From contig WEDG01002568.1 in NCBI GenBank assembly GCA_017591395.1, positions 248,001-312,000 of the forward strand: a DNA stretch of 64,000 bases. Direction: 5' to 3'. The stretch is from Schistocephalus solidus (Eukaryota > Platyhelminthes > Cestoda > Diphyllobothriidea > Diphyllobothriidae). A program made the position numbers and the translations under genes. Under the pieces are notes generated by a model, which was given only the letters and a program-made list of their open reading frames with translations, had not been told where the DNA came from and did no database searches. Of the stretch, positions 22,345-33,119 are shown one piece after another (positions within the stretch are counted from its first letter, which is position 1; every line of letters starts with the position of its first letter).

Positions 22345-23817
22345 ATTCTGCTACCAGTGTCCTCATTTTCATCCGATCGGTGGGAGAGTAATCCGGCTGA
22401 AAAAAAACTCCACGATGATTCTTTCGTAGTTGGGACTTTCGAGAGAGCAATAGATCTACCTGCTGTTTACTCCCCAAAAACGACTTTTTAATGGTCTTGG
22501 TCGAACCTCATGCGTTTCATTTGTAACGAGAGGTCCCAATCGAAAGATCTTTTTGATGTCGACTGTCACACCAGTTTCTTGCGTATCATTCAATAAATTT
22601 TGGAATGTCAGCAGATCCTGTTTTACCCTTTCTTTTGGCGTTTCCCCAGTAGCCTCGGAGACTCCCTGAACTACCAGACAACATGACCTGTCAGGAAAAA
22701 AACTCGTTTCTGCATCCTGCTTTCTTTTAGTGATTGAAGGTTGAATCATACCCTTTGATACAGTCTTTAATACTGTGTTCAAATTTGTCTTCATCGGTGA
22801 GCCTGTTGGTTCATTTGCAGACATCTCTATGGACCTTTCAAACTGCGTGAGTTCTCCTGACAATGCGTTTGCACGAATAGCACCCGGGAAACCTGCATTT
22901 TGGTTTATGGCATCCAGGTCTGTCGATAAGTCGTAGGCCACTTTTCCGCCATTACTTTGCTGGTTACCATGCCCTGCTTCATTGTTGTTCGATGGACATG
23001 TAAAAAGCATGCTGCTGTCGCTCGTCCGTGGCAGTAAAGAAACCTTACGATTACTGTTTTTTGACTTTTCAGAGACCGTCGATCGCTGATTTACTTTTGT
23101 GCAGTCGGATTCTATGTGCATTAGATTTCCCGAACCTGGGGAAACGCAAGACATAATTTCCTCCTCGCTTATTTTTCTTTCTGGTCATCTGTATTTCAAC
23201 TGACTCAGAGGTTTGTTCTAATGACTTTGTTCTTTTTTTCTCTTTTTGTTGCGCTTAATGTTGTGCCTATTGACTTCTACCGTTTCCTTGTGATAATTAT
23301 GTTCAAGCTTGCTGATGTTTTTCGGCTCATTCGCATCGTGTTTCGGCGAGTTAATTTTATTATGTTTTATGAGGACTGATATTATTTCCGATAGGAGATC
23401 GAGGTCTCCTTCTAATCTCAAAACTCTGGTTGTGAGTCCTCGGCATCCATCACAGTGTGCCAGCCCTTCACTGTTTAGCTTAGTTTTGGTAATGTTCAGT
23501 AGTTTACTGCTTTCTTCATTATTGCTGCTTTGTGGTTCTTCTCGGTCTGCTGAGAGTGACTTGAGTATTTCTGGTAAGTTTTTGTCACATGAAATCGAAA
23601 ACGGTTTACAAAGATAGGAGAGATCATTATTTTTGTAGTGTATACTATTTGTTTTTTCTGCTGGTTTCCCGGGCGTGGCCGAGCGGTCAAGAGCATCAGT
23701 AGCTAATCGAGAGGTTGGTGTTTCGAGTCCTGGCTGAAGCGGTGAATAATTTTTTCGCATGGTCGGGTCGTGAACATTTGCGTTTCCCATGCCAGCAAGA
23801 TCTATACGAGGATGCAT
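22345..23817 (-). pseudogene. LINE-A3 ORF1
   Basis: From ATG at 23817 (MHPRIDLAGMGNANVHD...) the frame runs to 23218 and contains a Cys pair and coiled coil (GLAHCDGCRGLTTRVLRLEG, about 23465-23405), the counterpart of ESCVGC...RVQKLEDEL in LINE-A2, then a Lys-rich tail. A second frame (23154-22456) holds the ORF1 core SCCLVVQGVSEATGETPKE (about 22690-22640), IFRLGPL and RPRPLKS. The AGLLSHRSDE / FxxDYSP-type tail follows at about 22400-22350. Residues LETPTSRLATDALDRSATPG are encoded by the complement of a tRNA-like sequence (see 23664-23745). Confidence 0.65.
23664..23745 (+). repeat. tRNA(Leu/Ser)-like sequence inside LINE-A3 ORF1, antisense
   Basis: GTGGCCGAGCGGTCAAGAGC is a very good class II tRNA A-box/D-arm, and GGTGTTTCGAGTCCTGG about 30 nt later is a B-box-like T-arm. 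The T stem does not pair well and no acceptor stem closes, so this is a tRNA-derived relic (SINE or tRNA pseudogene), not a tRNA gene. It lies antisense within the open frame of ORF1. Confidence 0.6.
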
Positions 23818-23819
23818 TA

Positions 23820-24540
23820 AGTTTTAACGAGCAGCTTAAATTATCAAGCGAATAGTTTACTGAGCACAAAAAGAAGTGCTTTTCCGAACCGAATTCACTA
23901 TCGAATGTTACTACGAAGCAAAGAATGATGCAACCTTCGAAGTGATCCAATGACAACTTATTTCGTTTAGTCCTGACTTTGGGAACAGATTATTGGCCAA
24001 AAGTCAAAAGCTTGAGACGAGCGAATTTCAAACGGAGGTCCAACGACGCCGCAATAGAAACAATATGAGCAATAAATGCGCCTATTCGTTCAAAACCACT
24101 TTAAAAAACAATAAATGATAGGAAGAATATTCAGGAACGACTCAGCCGTTTGTAGAGGTCAAAGGTCCTGGATAACTTCAGATCTTCAAGGGGTTTTTGC
24201 ACTTTTGGTCCACTGAGCAGTTGACAGTATTTATTGGTGAAGAGGCTACTTTTTATCAAAGCCGACGAAACGGTCCATGTACACAGAAATTCAGGGTGAT
24301 GTAGTTTTCGTGCAGGCAGTCTTTCGTCACGAGACTTTCGCAGCAAAGTGCCAAAGAGCAATTACGTTCGTGCAGTGGCACGTGTCAGATTGACAAGCTC
24401 AGTGTCCGATCGATTTGCCCATAACGCTGTGCACAGTCTTTTGCGCCCTAAGTGACGCGTAATCGAGGGACACTGGAAACCAATCAAATTCCAGCTACGA
24501 TTGAAGAACGACAGGTTGAGCTTCGATTCATATTTCAATA
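23820..24540 (-). other. LINE-A3 5' UTR
   Basis: Contains blocks shared with the leaders of LINE-A2 and the older copy: CGACTCAGCCGTTTG, AAAGGTCCTGGATAACTTCAG (24130-24180), a GCACTTTTGG.CCACTGAG block (24200-24220), and a distant single copy of the A2 duplicated unit (24330-24390). A CCAAT-type box (AAACCAATCAAATT) lies at 24478-24491. Confidence 0.6.
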
Positions 24541-24544
24541 TTGT

Positions 24545-27500
24545 TTAGAATTTAGAATTTATATTTGGTTAGCACCGGGAAGGTACTGTCTAAGCAAACA
24601 TTAGTAACGAAATAAAGTTATGACAATGTGTGCAGATAAAATGTACAAATTCATAAATTGTCCTGCTATGTCAACAGTTAGCAATGTTTTAAAATTAATG
24701 GTGAACTAGAAAAAAATAGGCAGTGAAAAAAAACTCCTACCATGAAAATGGAGGCAGAGTTCAATAGGCCTTCATTTTCGAATAGAAGGTAGGAGAAAAA
24801 ACCGCTTAGGAAAAAATAGTCAGGTGGTAGAATAGGGTAATACTGCAGTAGCATTTCAGAATGAGATAATGAAACGTCGAGGTGATTCGTTCTTGATCAC
24901 TTAGGCGTATGAAACAGAATCTCACGAAAATGCGTCAATGAACTTAAGTCCTCAGCATCATAGGATCCAGAATTGAATTCTGATGATGGTTAGTATCCAA
25001 AGAAACCGCAGCATTTAAGACTGTGGACCACCGAATTTGTACGTCCGAATGACGTCATCGTTTGGAGGACGGGTGATATAAGGAGACATTATAGTTCATG
25101 GGCGTCTCGAGGTAGCGTAAATATAGTTTCAAGAGGGTTACTCAAATTCCCGATGGTCCTTTCTCCGAGTCATGGGGAAAGCTACTGGGAAAAGATGAGG
25201 AAAATAAAAGGTTAATAGAATCAGTGTTAAGATAAATGTGCAGTCTTCGCTTGAATGCAGATAGACTAGTTAACGACCTAATTTCAATTGGCAAGTTATT
25301 CCAAAGAAAACTATACCTAGAAGCAAAGAAGAGAGAGCGTTTACACGTGGAGGATGCAGGGGGAGGTATAATTAGTTCAGAATTTCTTAGGTTATAAGGA
25401 AGACTAACGGGGGTAATGACAGAAAGCTTTGGGAGAGTTGAACTATTATTAAGACGAAAAAGGAGACAAAAGCCTGCTTCCAAGTCTCCTGACCCAAAGA
25501 AATTTTTAGCTTCGTTAGCTGGCATCTTGTTGAGTAGGAAGTAGTTAAAAAGAGTCGGATATAGGAGTTTTTTTGTGAAATTTCTTTGAACATTTTCAAT
25601 TTTTGAACGGCTAGATTCGTTCATCAAACCGAAGAAAGGACAGCAAAAATTCAAGAATGGGAAGTACAAACATACGATAAAAGTCTTAATTTAATTTCAG
25701 GAAGGTAGAAATTATAAGAAATAAAGCCGCAAATCTGAGCAGCTTTGGCCGTAATTCTATCGGCATGAGGCGAAAGATCTAATTTATTGGTGTAGCTTAA
25801 GCCCAAGTCCTTGATGGAGGAACATTCAATCATATGGGCAACCTTCAAAGATAAGAGGTTGCGGCAGCCTTACAGGCCCAAAACTCATGTAGCGACACTT
25901 AGTAGGTGAGAACTCCATTAGCCATGTGGAGCTCCAGGCCGAAAAGAGCGTCTAAGTCTGAATGAATTTGTTCTAGGCACCGTTCGGTTGTAGAGTTAGA
26001 GAAGGAATAAACGCATTTGAGATCATCAGCATAAATAAAAGATTGAGAATGTTTAACTATCGATGAAATATCATTTATATACAGTAAGAACAACAAAGGA
26101 CCTAATACGGTACCTTGAAGGACACCACTAACAATCGGGGTAGCACTTGAGTATGAGGACCCTACTAAAACTTTTTTGTTTTCGATCATTTAGGTATGAT
26201 CTAATAAAGTCAGTAAGGGGACTACGGAATCCTATAGCTTCTAGTTTAGCTAGAAGTCGTTTATGAGGCACCTTATCGAATGCCTTACTAAGATCAAAAT
26301 AGATAACTACTACAGATAGATGATCATTACGAAGAGAGGTTAGTAGATTTAGAAAAGACATGTGGCAGGTTTCACAAGAACGGTCCGGTAAGAAGCCATG
26401 TTGGGAAAAGTTGATAATTTTATTGCTTATGCAAAAAAATCCGTGATTTGTTTTTGCAATTAGTTTTTCGAAGAGTTTAGCAAGAGAGGGCGTTTTATGA
26501 ACACCGCGATAGTTATGAATGTCCGAGCGGGAACCAGATTTAAAAACTGGTATTATAATAGAAGTTTTCCAATAATCGGGGAAGAAACCATTTTCGAGAA
26601 ATACTGAGTATAATTTGCTTAGTAAAGGTGGAAAATCCCTTAACTGTTTAATAAGTGAGTTTGGAATGTTATCAGTTCCAACTGAATGTGAATTTTTTAG
26701 GTGAGCTATTTCTTTTGAATACATGAATGCGAGAAATTAATAGTTGTTAGAAGCGAATTTGAAAGCAGAGGAATTGTGGGAGTGGGGCTAATTTCAGTGG
26801 TAAAGTGGTTGGCAAAAAACGAGTTTAACAATTCTGCTTTTGCCCAAATCATCTGTAACAAATTTTTCTGTTACAGTCGAGTAAGGGCGGAGTTACATTC
26901 AGACGCTTAGCCGATGACCGAACATGAAAGATTTGAGCAACAGATTTGGATGAATTGGCATCACTTAGTGCTCGAGACTCCCTACGCTTATCTCGCGCGA
27001 GCCTTATTCTCGATGCTAATTCAAATATTTGTGCAATCCTTAAATGAACTGACAAAGAGCTTTTAGATGAATCTTTAAGTTGCTTTCGTAAGTTTTTAAG
27101 TCTGTTCTGGAGAAAAATGCGGAACAGTAGAAGAAGCTGAATGTGAATTAAAAATCTTAAACGGGATAAAAGCCTGGATTTTTTTCTGTGAGGCTCTGCA
27201 ATAGCTCACGGAAAAAGTTTTAGATCGTTGATTGAGAATATGCTATGCCAATCTAGAGTGCTTACGAAATTATTTACTGTTTCATGGTTAATGTTAGCAA
27301 AAGTCGAGGTTATTGCATTTAACCTCAGGCTTCGTAAGAAGGGGAATTGGAAAACAACAGTGAATTATTGCATGATCACTTGTAAATAGATCATGATGGA
27401 AATTCATAAAGAGAGGGTGAACATCGTTTGTAAAAATTAAATCTAAAAATGTTGTCATTTCTAGTAACTGATCTGACCAGTTGGGACATGTTTGTAAAGT

Positions 27501-28030
27501 TAATAGTATCGACCAATTTCTGATGTTTAGGCGGAGAGGAATTGGCCTGCCAGTCAATGTCTGGCAGATTAAAATCACCTACGATTATTTTGACATCAAA
27601 CTGAGTGTCTGCAACTTTTTCAAATAGTTCACAGAGCTCGCTTTCATTGCCAGAATAACACGGAGGATTATAGACACAGCCAATTACCGCTTTTTATTGT
27701 GCGGGAGGATGACTGAAGCAAAGCATACATTTCCAGAAAAAGACGAAATGTTCAGATGAAAAGGGAAATGTACAAAGGATGACTTAATATAAAGGAGGCA
27801 ACCACCGCCACGTTTTTCAGCGTGGTCTTGTCGGTACAAATTGAAATTATCTATAGCAAGCGTCGAGTCAGAAATAAGAGAGTGAGCCCAGGATTCAGTG
27901 ATGCACAGCACATCTGGATCAAGCTCAAAGGCTACTGTTCTAAGCTCAGCCATCTTATTTACAACTGACCTCGCATTGAGTGAAACTAAGCTGAGCGTAT
28001 TCCTGAGCGGCAGGTTACGCTCATAGGGTC
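24545..28030 (-). mobile_element. LINE-B2, CR1-like LINE, long copy
   Basis: This minus-strand element has a 3' terminus of AGAATTT units (24545-24560), 3' UTR 24560-25141, and ORF2 from about 28010 to 25142. No convincing ORF1 is seen 5' of the endonuclease. The 3' UTR is nearly identical to that at 9027-9640. It lies head to tail behind LINE-A3. Confidence 0.85.
25142..28010 (-). pseudogene. LINE-B2 ORF2: endonuclease-reverse transcriptase (frameshifted)
   Basis: Endonuclease: SLVSLNARSVVNKMAELR (28000-27940), VLCITESWAHSLISD, EKRGGGCLLYIKSSF; later TNDVHPLFMNFHHDLFTSDH (27450-27385). RT: NSHSVGTDNIPNSLIKQL, YWKTSIIIPVFKSGSRSDIH (26575-26515), VIYFDLSKAFDKVPHKRLL (26310-26255), GVLQGTVLGPLLFLLYINDI and an intact catalytic YADD (26033-26022). 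C-terminus: MNESSRSKIENVQRNFTKKL (25625-25565) to SFPHDSEKGPSGI (25142). The C-terminal 175 codons are one open frame. Frame breaks occur near 27680, 27290, 26750-26730, 26190 and 25900-25650. The family differs from LINE-A by YADD in place of FADD, the C-terminus and the 3' end. Confidence 0.85.
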
Positions 28031-29085
28031 AGGGCGATAAGTCTACAGGGAATATTCGTTTCATAAAGCTAGAATAAACATAATCAACACTTTATTATCA
28101 AATGAATTATGATGGCTTTTTGACAACAGTGAAAGTTTCTTACCATTTAACTTTTCTTGTCACTAATCCATTTCCACCTTTTAAGCGAACAATACAATTA
28201 AGTTCAATTAGTCGGCCGACCACACACCGTAATCGATTGTACTCACATCTGATTGGAATTGATTGTCCCTTCGAAACAACCGCAGACGATTCTACCTCAG
28301 ACAATTGAATACTCTCGAAAATCCATAACAGATTATTCTTGACTGCTGTTACGTGCTTGGACATCCACGATTGAGGTAGTCTTTCGGTTTATCTGACACA
28401 TTTGCTTTCCTAAAATTGCATCAGGCTCGGTAAACGAAGTCTACGTTTCTTCCTGGTGGCTGTGGGTCGTTCGGCCACATGAAAAGGTGCCTTATAGTTG
28501 CATCCGGTATGTGTGCAGCCATGCCAGCTCTTGCAGCCCTCGCAGCTCTTCCAAATATACATTCTATGAAAATCGATCCCCGAAAAACTTGAGGTAAGGG
28601 CATGCAACCTAATTAAGTTCTGTTTTGATGAAGAAACTGTTAAAAAAAACTATCAAATTATCACCCACGTTCAACAGATAAATGCAATATGCACCAATAC
28701 TTATATCTAAGCTATTCTTAGTAGGCCCGTCAAATGTGATTTCCAGTTAGCTGGAAATATTCGAGACTTGCACTAATGCTTACAAACGAGAACTGATCTT
28801 TTGTTCACAGCTATCATGCTATCACGTTTCTTTACCATTTTCGCGACAATGGCATCCCTACAAATTCGTTTCGTTTTAAACTGACTATTGAATGAGACTG
28901 GAAGGCTGTTTGAGTGTAAATACATTTTTCGTATTTTGAGTGCCATTCTATCAGAAATTTTTGCCAATGCCAAGCCAGAAGATCCAATCTTCGCCGCCAG
29001 TGCGTTTCAGTATTACCTGAAAGGTATACGGAGACGTGGTACAACGAATAACTGCCACTGCTATATATGCTAGAATGAAAATGCG
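28031..29085. other. No recognised gene; short open frames only
   Basis: A 75-codon minus-strand frame (28364-28140) directly 5' of the LINE-B2 endonuclease could be a LINE-B 5' remnant. Another short minus frame near 28607-28410 contains three Cys pairs (KSCEGCKSWHGCTHTGC) but no identifiable fold. A perfect short palindrome (TTTCCAG-TTAG-CTGGAAA) lies at 28741-28758. None is annotated as a gene. Confidence 0.3.
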
Positions 29086-29099
29086 ATCAGATCTTCAAG

Positions 29100-30240
29100 T
29101 GAATCTGCAATCCATTCTCCGTCTCACTTATGAGAAGAACATGCAGACGAGAGTCATTAACCTATCAAAATATTGCACATCCACGGAAATTAGTCTACTT
29201 TATAAAATTAAGCCACACCGATGCCGCGCCTACCAACTTCCTGCCGATCCTTCAATCGGTCATACTATTCTCTACTGTGCTTGAAGACATGCGTGCAGAC
29301 ATTCGTAGCTGCACTAATAGTCTCCTTCGGCAAAATAAACGCCAACATGTCTTACCCTTCCATGCAGAAAATGGATTACGGTCTCTAAAGACGGATGACA
29401 GCTAAGTGATTGCGTCGGCTGATAAAGGTGGCGCAAACGTCGGCATGGAAAAGAGAGACTACGTCAACAAGGCTAACCAAGTCTTTAAAGAAAGAAAAGC
29501 TATGAACCACTTGCTGAAGACCCAAATAAGAAGCAGGCCACAACTGCGAAATATAAGGCGAATGAGCTCGCTTGATTAAAGCTCATTACCCACCGATGAC
29601 TCCAAGTTTATTACTCTCAATGACATTCACATTGTATATGTGTATGGCCTTTCAAAGATATATACAGCCGGTTAGCTATTGAGGATCATAGTATAACTCA
29701 TTGGATCACTCATTTACAAGCTCGTCAAATGATTTTATAAGCACTTGAACACATCACCAATGGAGCACAATACAGCGTCAAAACTCTCCGGCATTTCCCT
29801 GGAAGATACAATATGTCCTGATGAATGCATCCTGATACAAATATGTCCTGATGAATGCATCCTATCGTTTGACGTGATTGCCTTATTTTCCTCCATACCA
29901 CAGGATCTGGAAATCGAGTGCATAACCCGACGCCTGCAAGATAATGCAATTGACATTCCAATGCAAAACCTTTCAGAATGTCTTAGACTCTGTCTCAAGA
30001 ACTACTGCCAATTGGATGAGAACTTCTATCAATAGGTCAAGGGCACCTCCATGTGCTCGCCAATATCAGATTCGCTTACAGAACTGGTATAACAACAACA
30101 AGAAGAGTAGGTTATGCAAACTCATAGGCCGAAATATGGCTCGGGCACGTAGATGACACATTTATTTATCATAAAAACCTGTGAAATTAAGCAGGTGTAC
30201 CAGAGCCTGAAAAGTGCTTTCCTAGCTATTTATTTTACTT
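29100..30240 (+). pseudogene. PLE-1 reverse transcriptase domain
   Basis: Recognised by the PLE motif series: LRSLKTDDS then ADKGGANVGMEKRDYVNKAN (29380-29480), YGLSKIYTAG (YGLPKVHK... block, about 29640), ILSFDVIALFSSIPQDLEIE (29855-29915), KNYCQLDENFYQ-VKGTSMCSP (TYF.F....Y.Q..G..MGSP block, 30000-30060) and the catalytic box HVDD (30146-30157, Y to H). Stops and frameshifts are frequent; the protein is dead. Confidence 0.8.
29811..29863 (+). repeat. 30-bp tandem duplication within PLE-1 RT
   Basis: ATATGTCCTGATGAATGCAT-type unit occurs twice with period 30 (29811-29840, 29841-29863), adding ten codons without changing frame. Confidence 0.95.
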
Positions 30241-30739
30241 GAGAAGAGGTAAGAGGAGGCATCCTCCCGTTCCTAGTCGTGAGCATCCAAAAACTCAGTG
30301 ATATCGGCCTTACCACCAGCTTCTAACTATGGAAGCAACTATCCTGTTGTCCATATAAGAAGCTCCATCTGAATATATTTCACCGAACCTTTCGTTGCTG
30401 CAGCAGCGATGATCTACGTAAGAAATAACTCGGTTAATTTTATCGGTTAAACCGGTCCAACGGAAACCCTGTCCGCTTAGAAAAAACTGCCTCTGATACC
30501 AGAGTCAACCGCCGAGTTCCATCTTTAATGAGGAACCTTGGCTGTGGCAATTCTTCTTATTACCCTTCCTGCAAGGCGTCCCAGAAGCCATCGCCGGACA
30601 ATTAAACCGCTTTGGCATCGCTATGTCTACAAACCGTTGTCCTACATGCGCGCAGCGTTATCCTAAGTAAAAGACCCTATAGCTAAATAGCAGTGTACTT
30701 ATTTCATTTAGCACATTCCGTTTGCTAACTGCTCTTGCG

Positions 30740-31060
30740 CTTACGCTGGTCATACAGGCCGTTGACTTAGGACTCATATTAATGAACATAAACTAACCAT
30801 GCGCCAACCTGACTCCATGTCAGTCATGGTTGCGCATGCCCATGATTGCGACTACCGTTTTATTTTGGACGAAACGGAAGTGATTGCCATGGCAAACAAA
30901 AAACAGCCGTGATAATTCCCTTAAGTCTAACACACGAGTACGAACAGCACCAACCTTCATGTCAATCTGGAAGTCATTACGAAGGTCTGCGTGCACGGCC
31001 GATTGGACTTGCGCCCACGGACTACCATTACACGCTCATTCATGCCAGGCCATAAAGAAT
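30740..31060 (+). pseudogene. PLE-1 GIY-YIG endonuclease domain
   Basis: YTGR-LRTHINEHKLTMRQ and SMSVMVAHAHDCDYRFILDE (30752-30880), then ETEVIAMANKK, match the second half of the PLE GIY-YIG nuclease (the G.+..R..EH...R..D..S.VA.H....H.F.....+.+A pattern). This is the domain that cuts the target for PLE insertion. It has stops in frame. Confidence 0.75.
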
Positions 31061-31441
31061 CTCAATCTCTCACCACCCCTGCCGCAGATACGGTAAACCA
31101 CAGCTGCAATCTTTAACGTTTTAAACATAGGCACAATCACCGCTGTCTTCATCCTGCATTGGCAGCTGCTAATTCCACCCCTTGCAGTCTTATTAAAGTA
31201 CCATTCCCTTCCCTTCCAAAAAAGGACGCTGTAACAGTTCCCCTCGCTCCCTTCCCCTCCTCAAATCCAACCATAATTATGTGCGCACGCCTCTCAAACA
31301 CTAAACGCCAGCCGGTCACTATTGTGCCTGCTACGCCTGGACATTCTAATATATCGGTTGTTCATTTCGTCTGACGACGCGTTGGTGTCACCAATTTGAA
31401 AATCCACGGGTACAACTCGATTTTTTCGACCAGCCTTCTCA

Positions 31442-31848
<407 letters not shown>

Positions 31849-32154
31849 ATGATGTTAAAGTGGAACCGACAAAGACAAGGGAGACCGGAATGGCCATTTC
31901 TGGCTTGTTAGCCGTCATCAGCCAGTCATACCCAATCCCAAGTGTGGCACACCTGGGATTCGAAACCGCGACCTTTGGTAATTGAGTCGAACGCTCTACC
32001 ATTGAGCCACGGGCTCGTTGTTTTTTGTCGGTTGCGATCGGGTATATGATGATAGTATGTTGCTCACCGATCTGCTTAAGGAACATGTCTGTTCCGTTGT
32101 GCCCTGGAGCTCAGACTAGAGCCCTCGCAGGCGGTCGCATAGCGACATGTAGCA
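31849..32154 (-). mobile_element. tRNA-derived SINE unit with hammerhead-like motif, copy 2
   Basis: Nearly identical to copy 1 and directly tandem with it. The B box has one change (GGTTTCGAATCCC). Motif-to-motif distance to copy 1 is 306 bp. Confidence 0.8.
31883..31927 (-). ncRNA. Hammerhead-ribozyme-like motif 2
   Basis: Same core and stem II as motif 1. Stem I is GACTGG/CCGGTC, 6/6 pairs with one U.G; relative to motif 1, pair 3 changes from U-A to U.G and pair 6 from G.U to G-C, keeping the helix. Confidence 0.6.
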
Positions 32155-32243
32155 TATGATGTTAAATTGGAACCGACAAAGACAAGGGAGACCGGAATGG
32201 CCATTTCTGGCTTGTTAGCCGTCATCAGCCAGTCATACCCAAT
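32155..32243 (-). mobile_element. SINE unit, copy 3 (3' part only)
   Basis: Carries the 3' region with hammerhead-like motif, 307 bp from copy 2, then breaks off at 32243, where the orientation of the array reverses. Confidence 0.8.
32190..32234 (-). ncRNA. Hammerhead-ribozyme-like motif 3
   Basis: Identical in core and stems to motif 2. Confidence 0.6.
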
Positions 32244-32350
32244 CAAAGGTTGCGGGTTCGAATCCCAGGTGTGCCACACGGGATTGGGTATGACTGGCTG
32301 ATGACGGCTAACTGATATGCCATTCAATCTCCACTGCTGTCGGTCGCATC
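32244..32350 (+). mobile_element. SINE unit, copy 4, opposite orientation (3' part)
   Basis: Begins AAAGGTTGCGGGTTCGAATC (B box) on the + strand and runs through CTGATGACGGCTAACT. The GAAA of the hammerhead core is lost. It starts exactly where copy 3 ends, forming an inverted junction. Confidence 0.75.
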
Positions 32351-32572
32351 TAACATCAAAATGCTACATGTCGCTATGACGGCACCTAAAGCTCTCGAGC
32401 TGAAGCTCAACAGATGAACATGTTCCTGCAATCGTGACAAATCAGTCATCATATGCGATCGCAGACTCGACAATGATAGAGCGTTCGCTCAACTACCAAA
32501 GGTCTCGCTCAAATACCGCCCAGATTATATACCGCCAGAAATTGCCATGCTTCTTTAATCGTCGGTCTCAAC
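32351..32572 (+). mobile_element. SINE unit, copy 5, diverged
   Basis: Starts with the unit head ATGCTACATGTCGCTATG, then ATGATAGAGCGTTCGCTCAA (A-box remnant) and a degraded B-box region; the 3' end is lost. Confidence 0.65.
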
Positions 32573-32832
32573 ATCAAATGCTACATGTCGCTATGCGACC
32601 GCCTGAACTCTATCTGACCAAGCACAACGAAGACATGTTCAAATCGAGGCAACATCTATCATCATATACCGATCTACCGACAAAATGAACGAGCCCGTGA
32701 TGTAATCGACTCAATACAAAGATCGCTGATTCAATCCCAGGTGATATACCAGGATTGAATGACTGCACCGATAACTGACAACGGCAGAAAATAACCATTC
32801 CGTCCCTATATCTGTCGGTTCCACTTTAACAT
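32573..32832 (+). mobile_element. SINE unit, copy 6, diverged
   Basis: Unit head at 32577, a decayed tRNA region near 32685-32740 and the tail TCTGTCGGTTCCACTTTAAC at 32810. The hammerhead core is degraded (GATAACTGACAACGGCAGAAA). Confidence 0.7.
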
Positions 32833-32950
32833 CAAATGCTACATGTCGCTATGCGACCGCCTGCGAGGGCTCTAGTCTGAGCTCCAGGGCACAACGGAAC
32901 AGACATGTTCCTTAAGCAGATCGGTGAGCAACATACTATCATATATATAT
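32833..32950 (+). mobile_element. SINE unit, copy 7 (5' head only)
   Basis: Very close to the consensus head (TGCGACCGCCTGCGAGGGCT ...) up to ACATACTATCAT, then runs into (AT)n at 32938-32954. Confidence 0.8.
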
Positions 32951-32954
32951 ATAT

Positions 32955-33085
32955 AGAGTTTAATTGGAACCGACAAAGATAAAGGAGACCAGAACGGCCA
33001 TTTCTGGCTTATTAGTAGTCATCAGCTAGTCAAACCCAATCCAAGTGTGGATAACCTAGGATTCGAATCTCAGGTGGTCCACAGT
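32955..33085 (-). mobile_element. SINE unit, copy 8 (3' part)
   Basis: Minus-strand 3' region with B-box remnant (GATTCGAATCC) and hammerhead-like motif, in inverted orientation to copy 7 across the (AT)n. Confidence 0.75.
32987..33031 (-). ncRNA. Hammerhead-ribozyme-like motif 4, compensatory stem I
   Basis: Core CTGATGA and GAAA intact. Stem I is GACTAG/CTGGTC, still 6/6 paired; relative to motifs 1-3, pair 2 has changed on both strands (G-C to A-U). Stem II is weakened (TACT against AGCC). Confidence 0.5.
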
Positions 33086-33119
33086 TAACCTTAAACAGTG
33101 CCTTACACAAGATTCTATG

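Larger units (their letters stand above)
19147..24540 (-). mobile_element. LINE-A3, CR1/Jockey-type LINE, near full length
   Basis: This minus-strand element is a subfamily diverged from LINE-A2. The 5' UTR (24540-23820) shares GACTCAGCCGTTTG and AAAGGTCCTGGATAACTTC with A2. ORF1 (23817-22345), ORF2 (22266-19267), 3' UTR and a 3' end with AATTCAGTAT repeats (19147-19168) follow. The 3' end is precisely at the start codon of the transposase remnant, so LINE-A3 inserted into or beside that older transposon. Confidence 0.85.
29090..31430 (+). mobile_element. Penelope-like element (PLE-1), degenerate
   Basis: The + strand shows in order an RT domain (29090-30240), an RT C-terminal/linker region (30250-30640: GGILPFLVV, FLQGVPEAIAGQLNRFGIAM), a GIY-YIG endonuclease domain (30740-31060) and a 3' tail. 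All conserved blocks are present but split among frames with many stops. A 30-bp in-frame tandem duplication lies at 29811-29863. The 3' tail ends near a hairpin TTGGTG-T-CACCAA (31382-31394), followed by (AT)n. Confidence 0.8.

Noticed and set aside
23664..23745. Functional tRNA-Leu/Ser gene
   Set aside because: T stem and acceptor stem do not pair and there is no clear anticodon arm; treated as a tRNA-derived relic.
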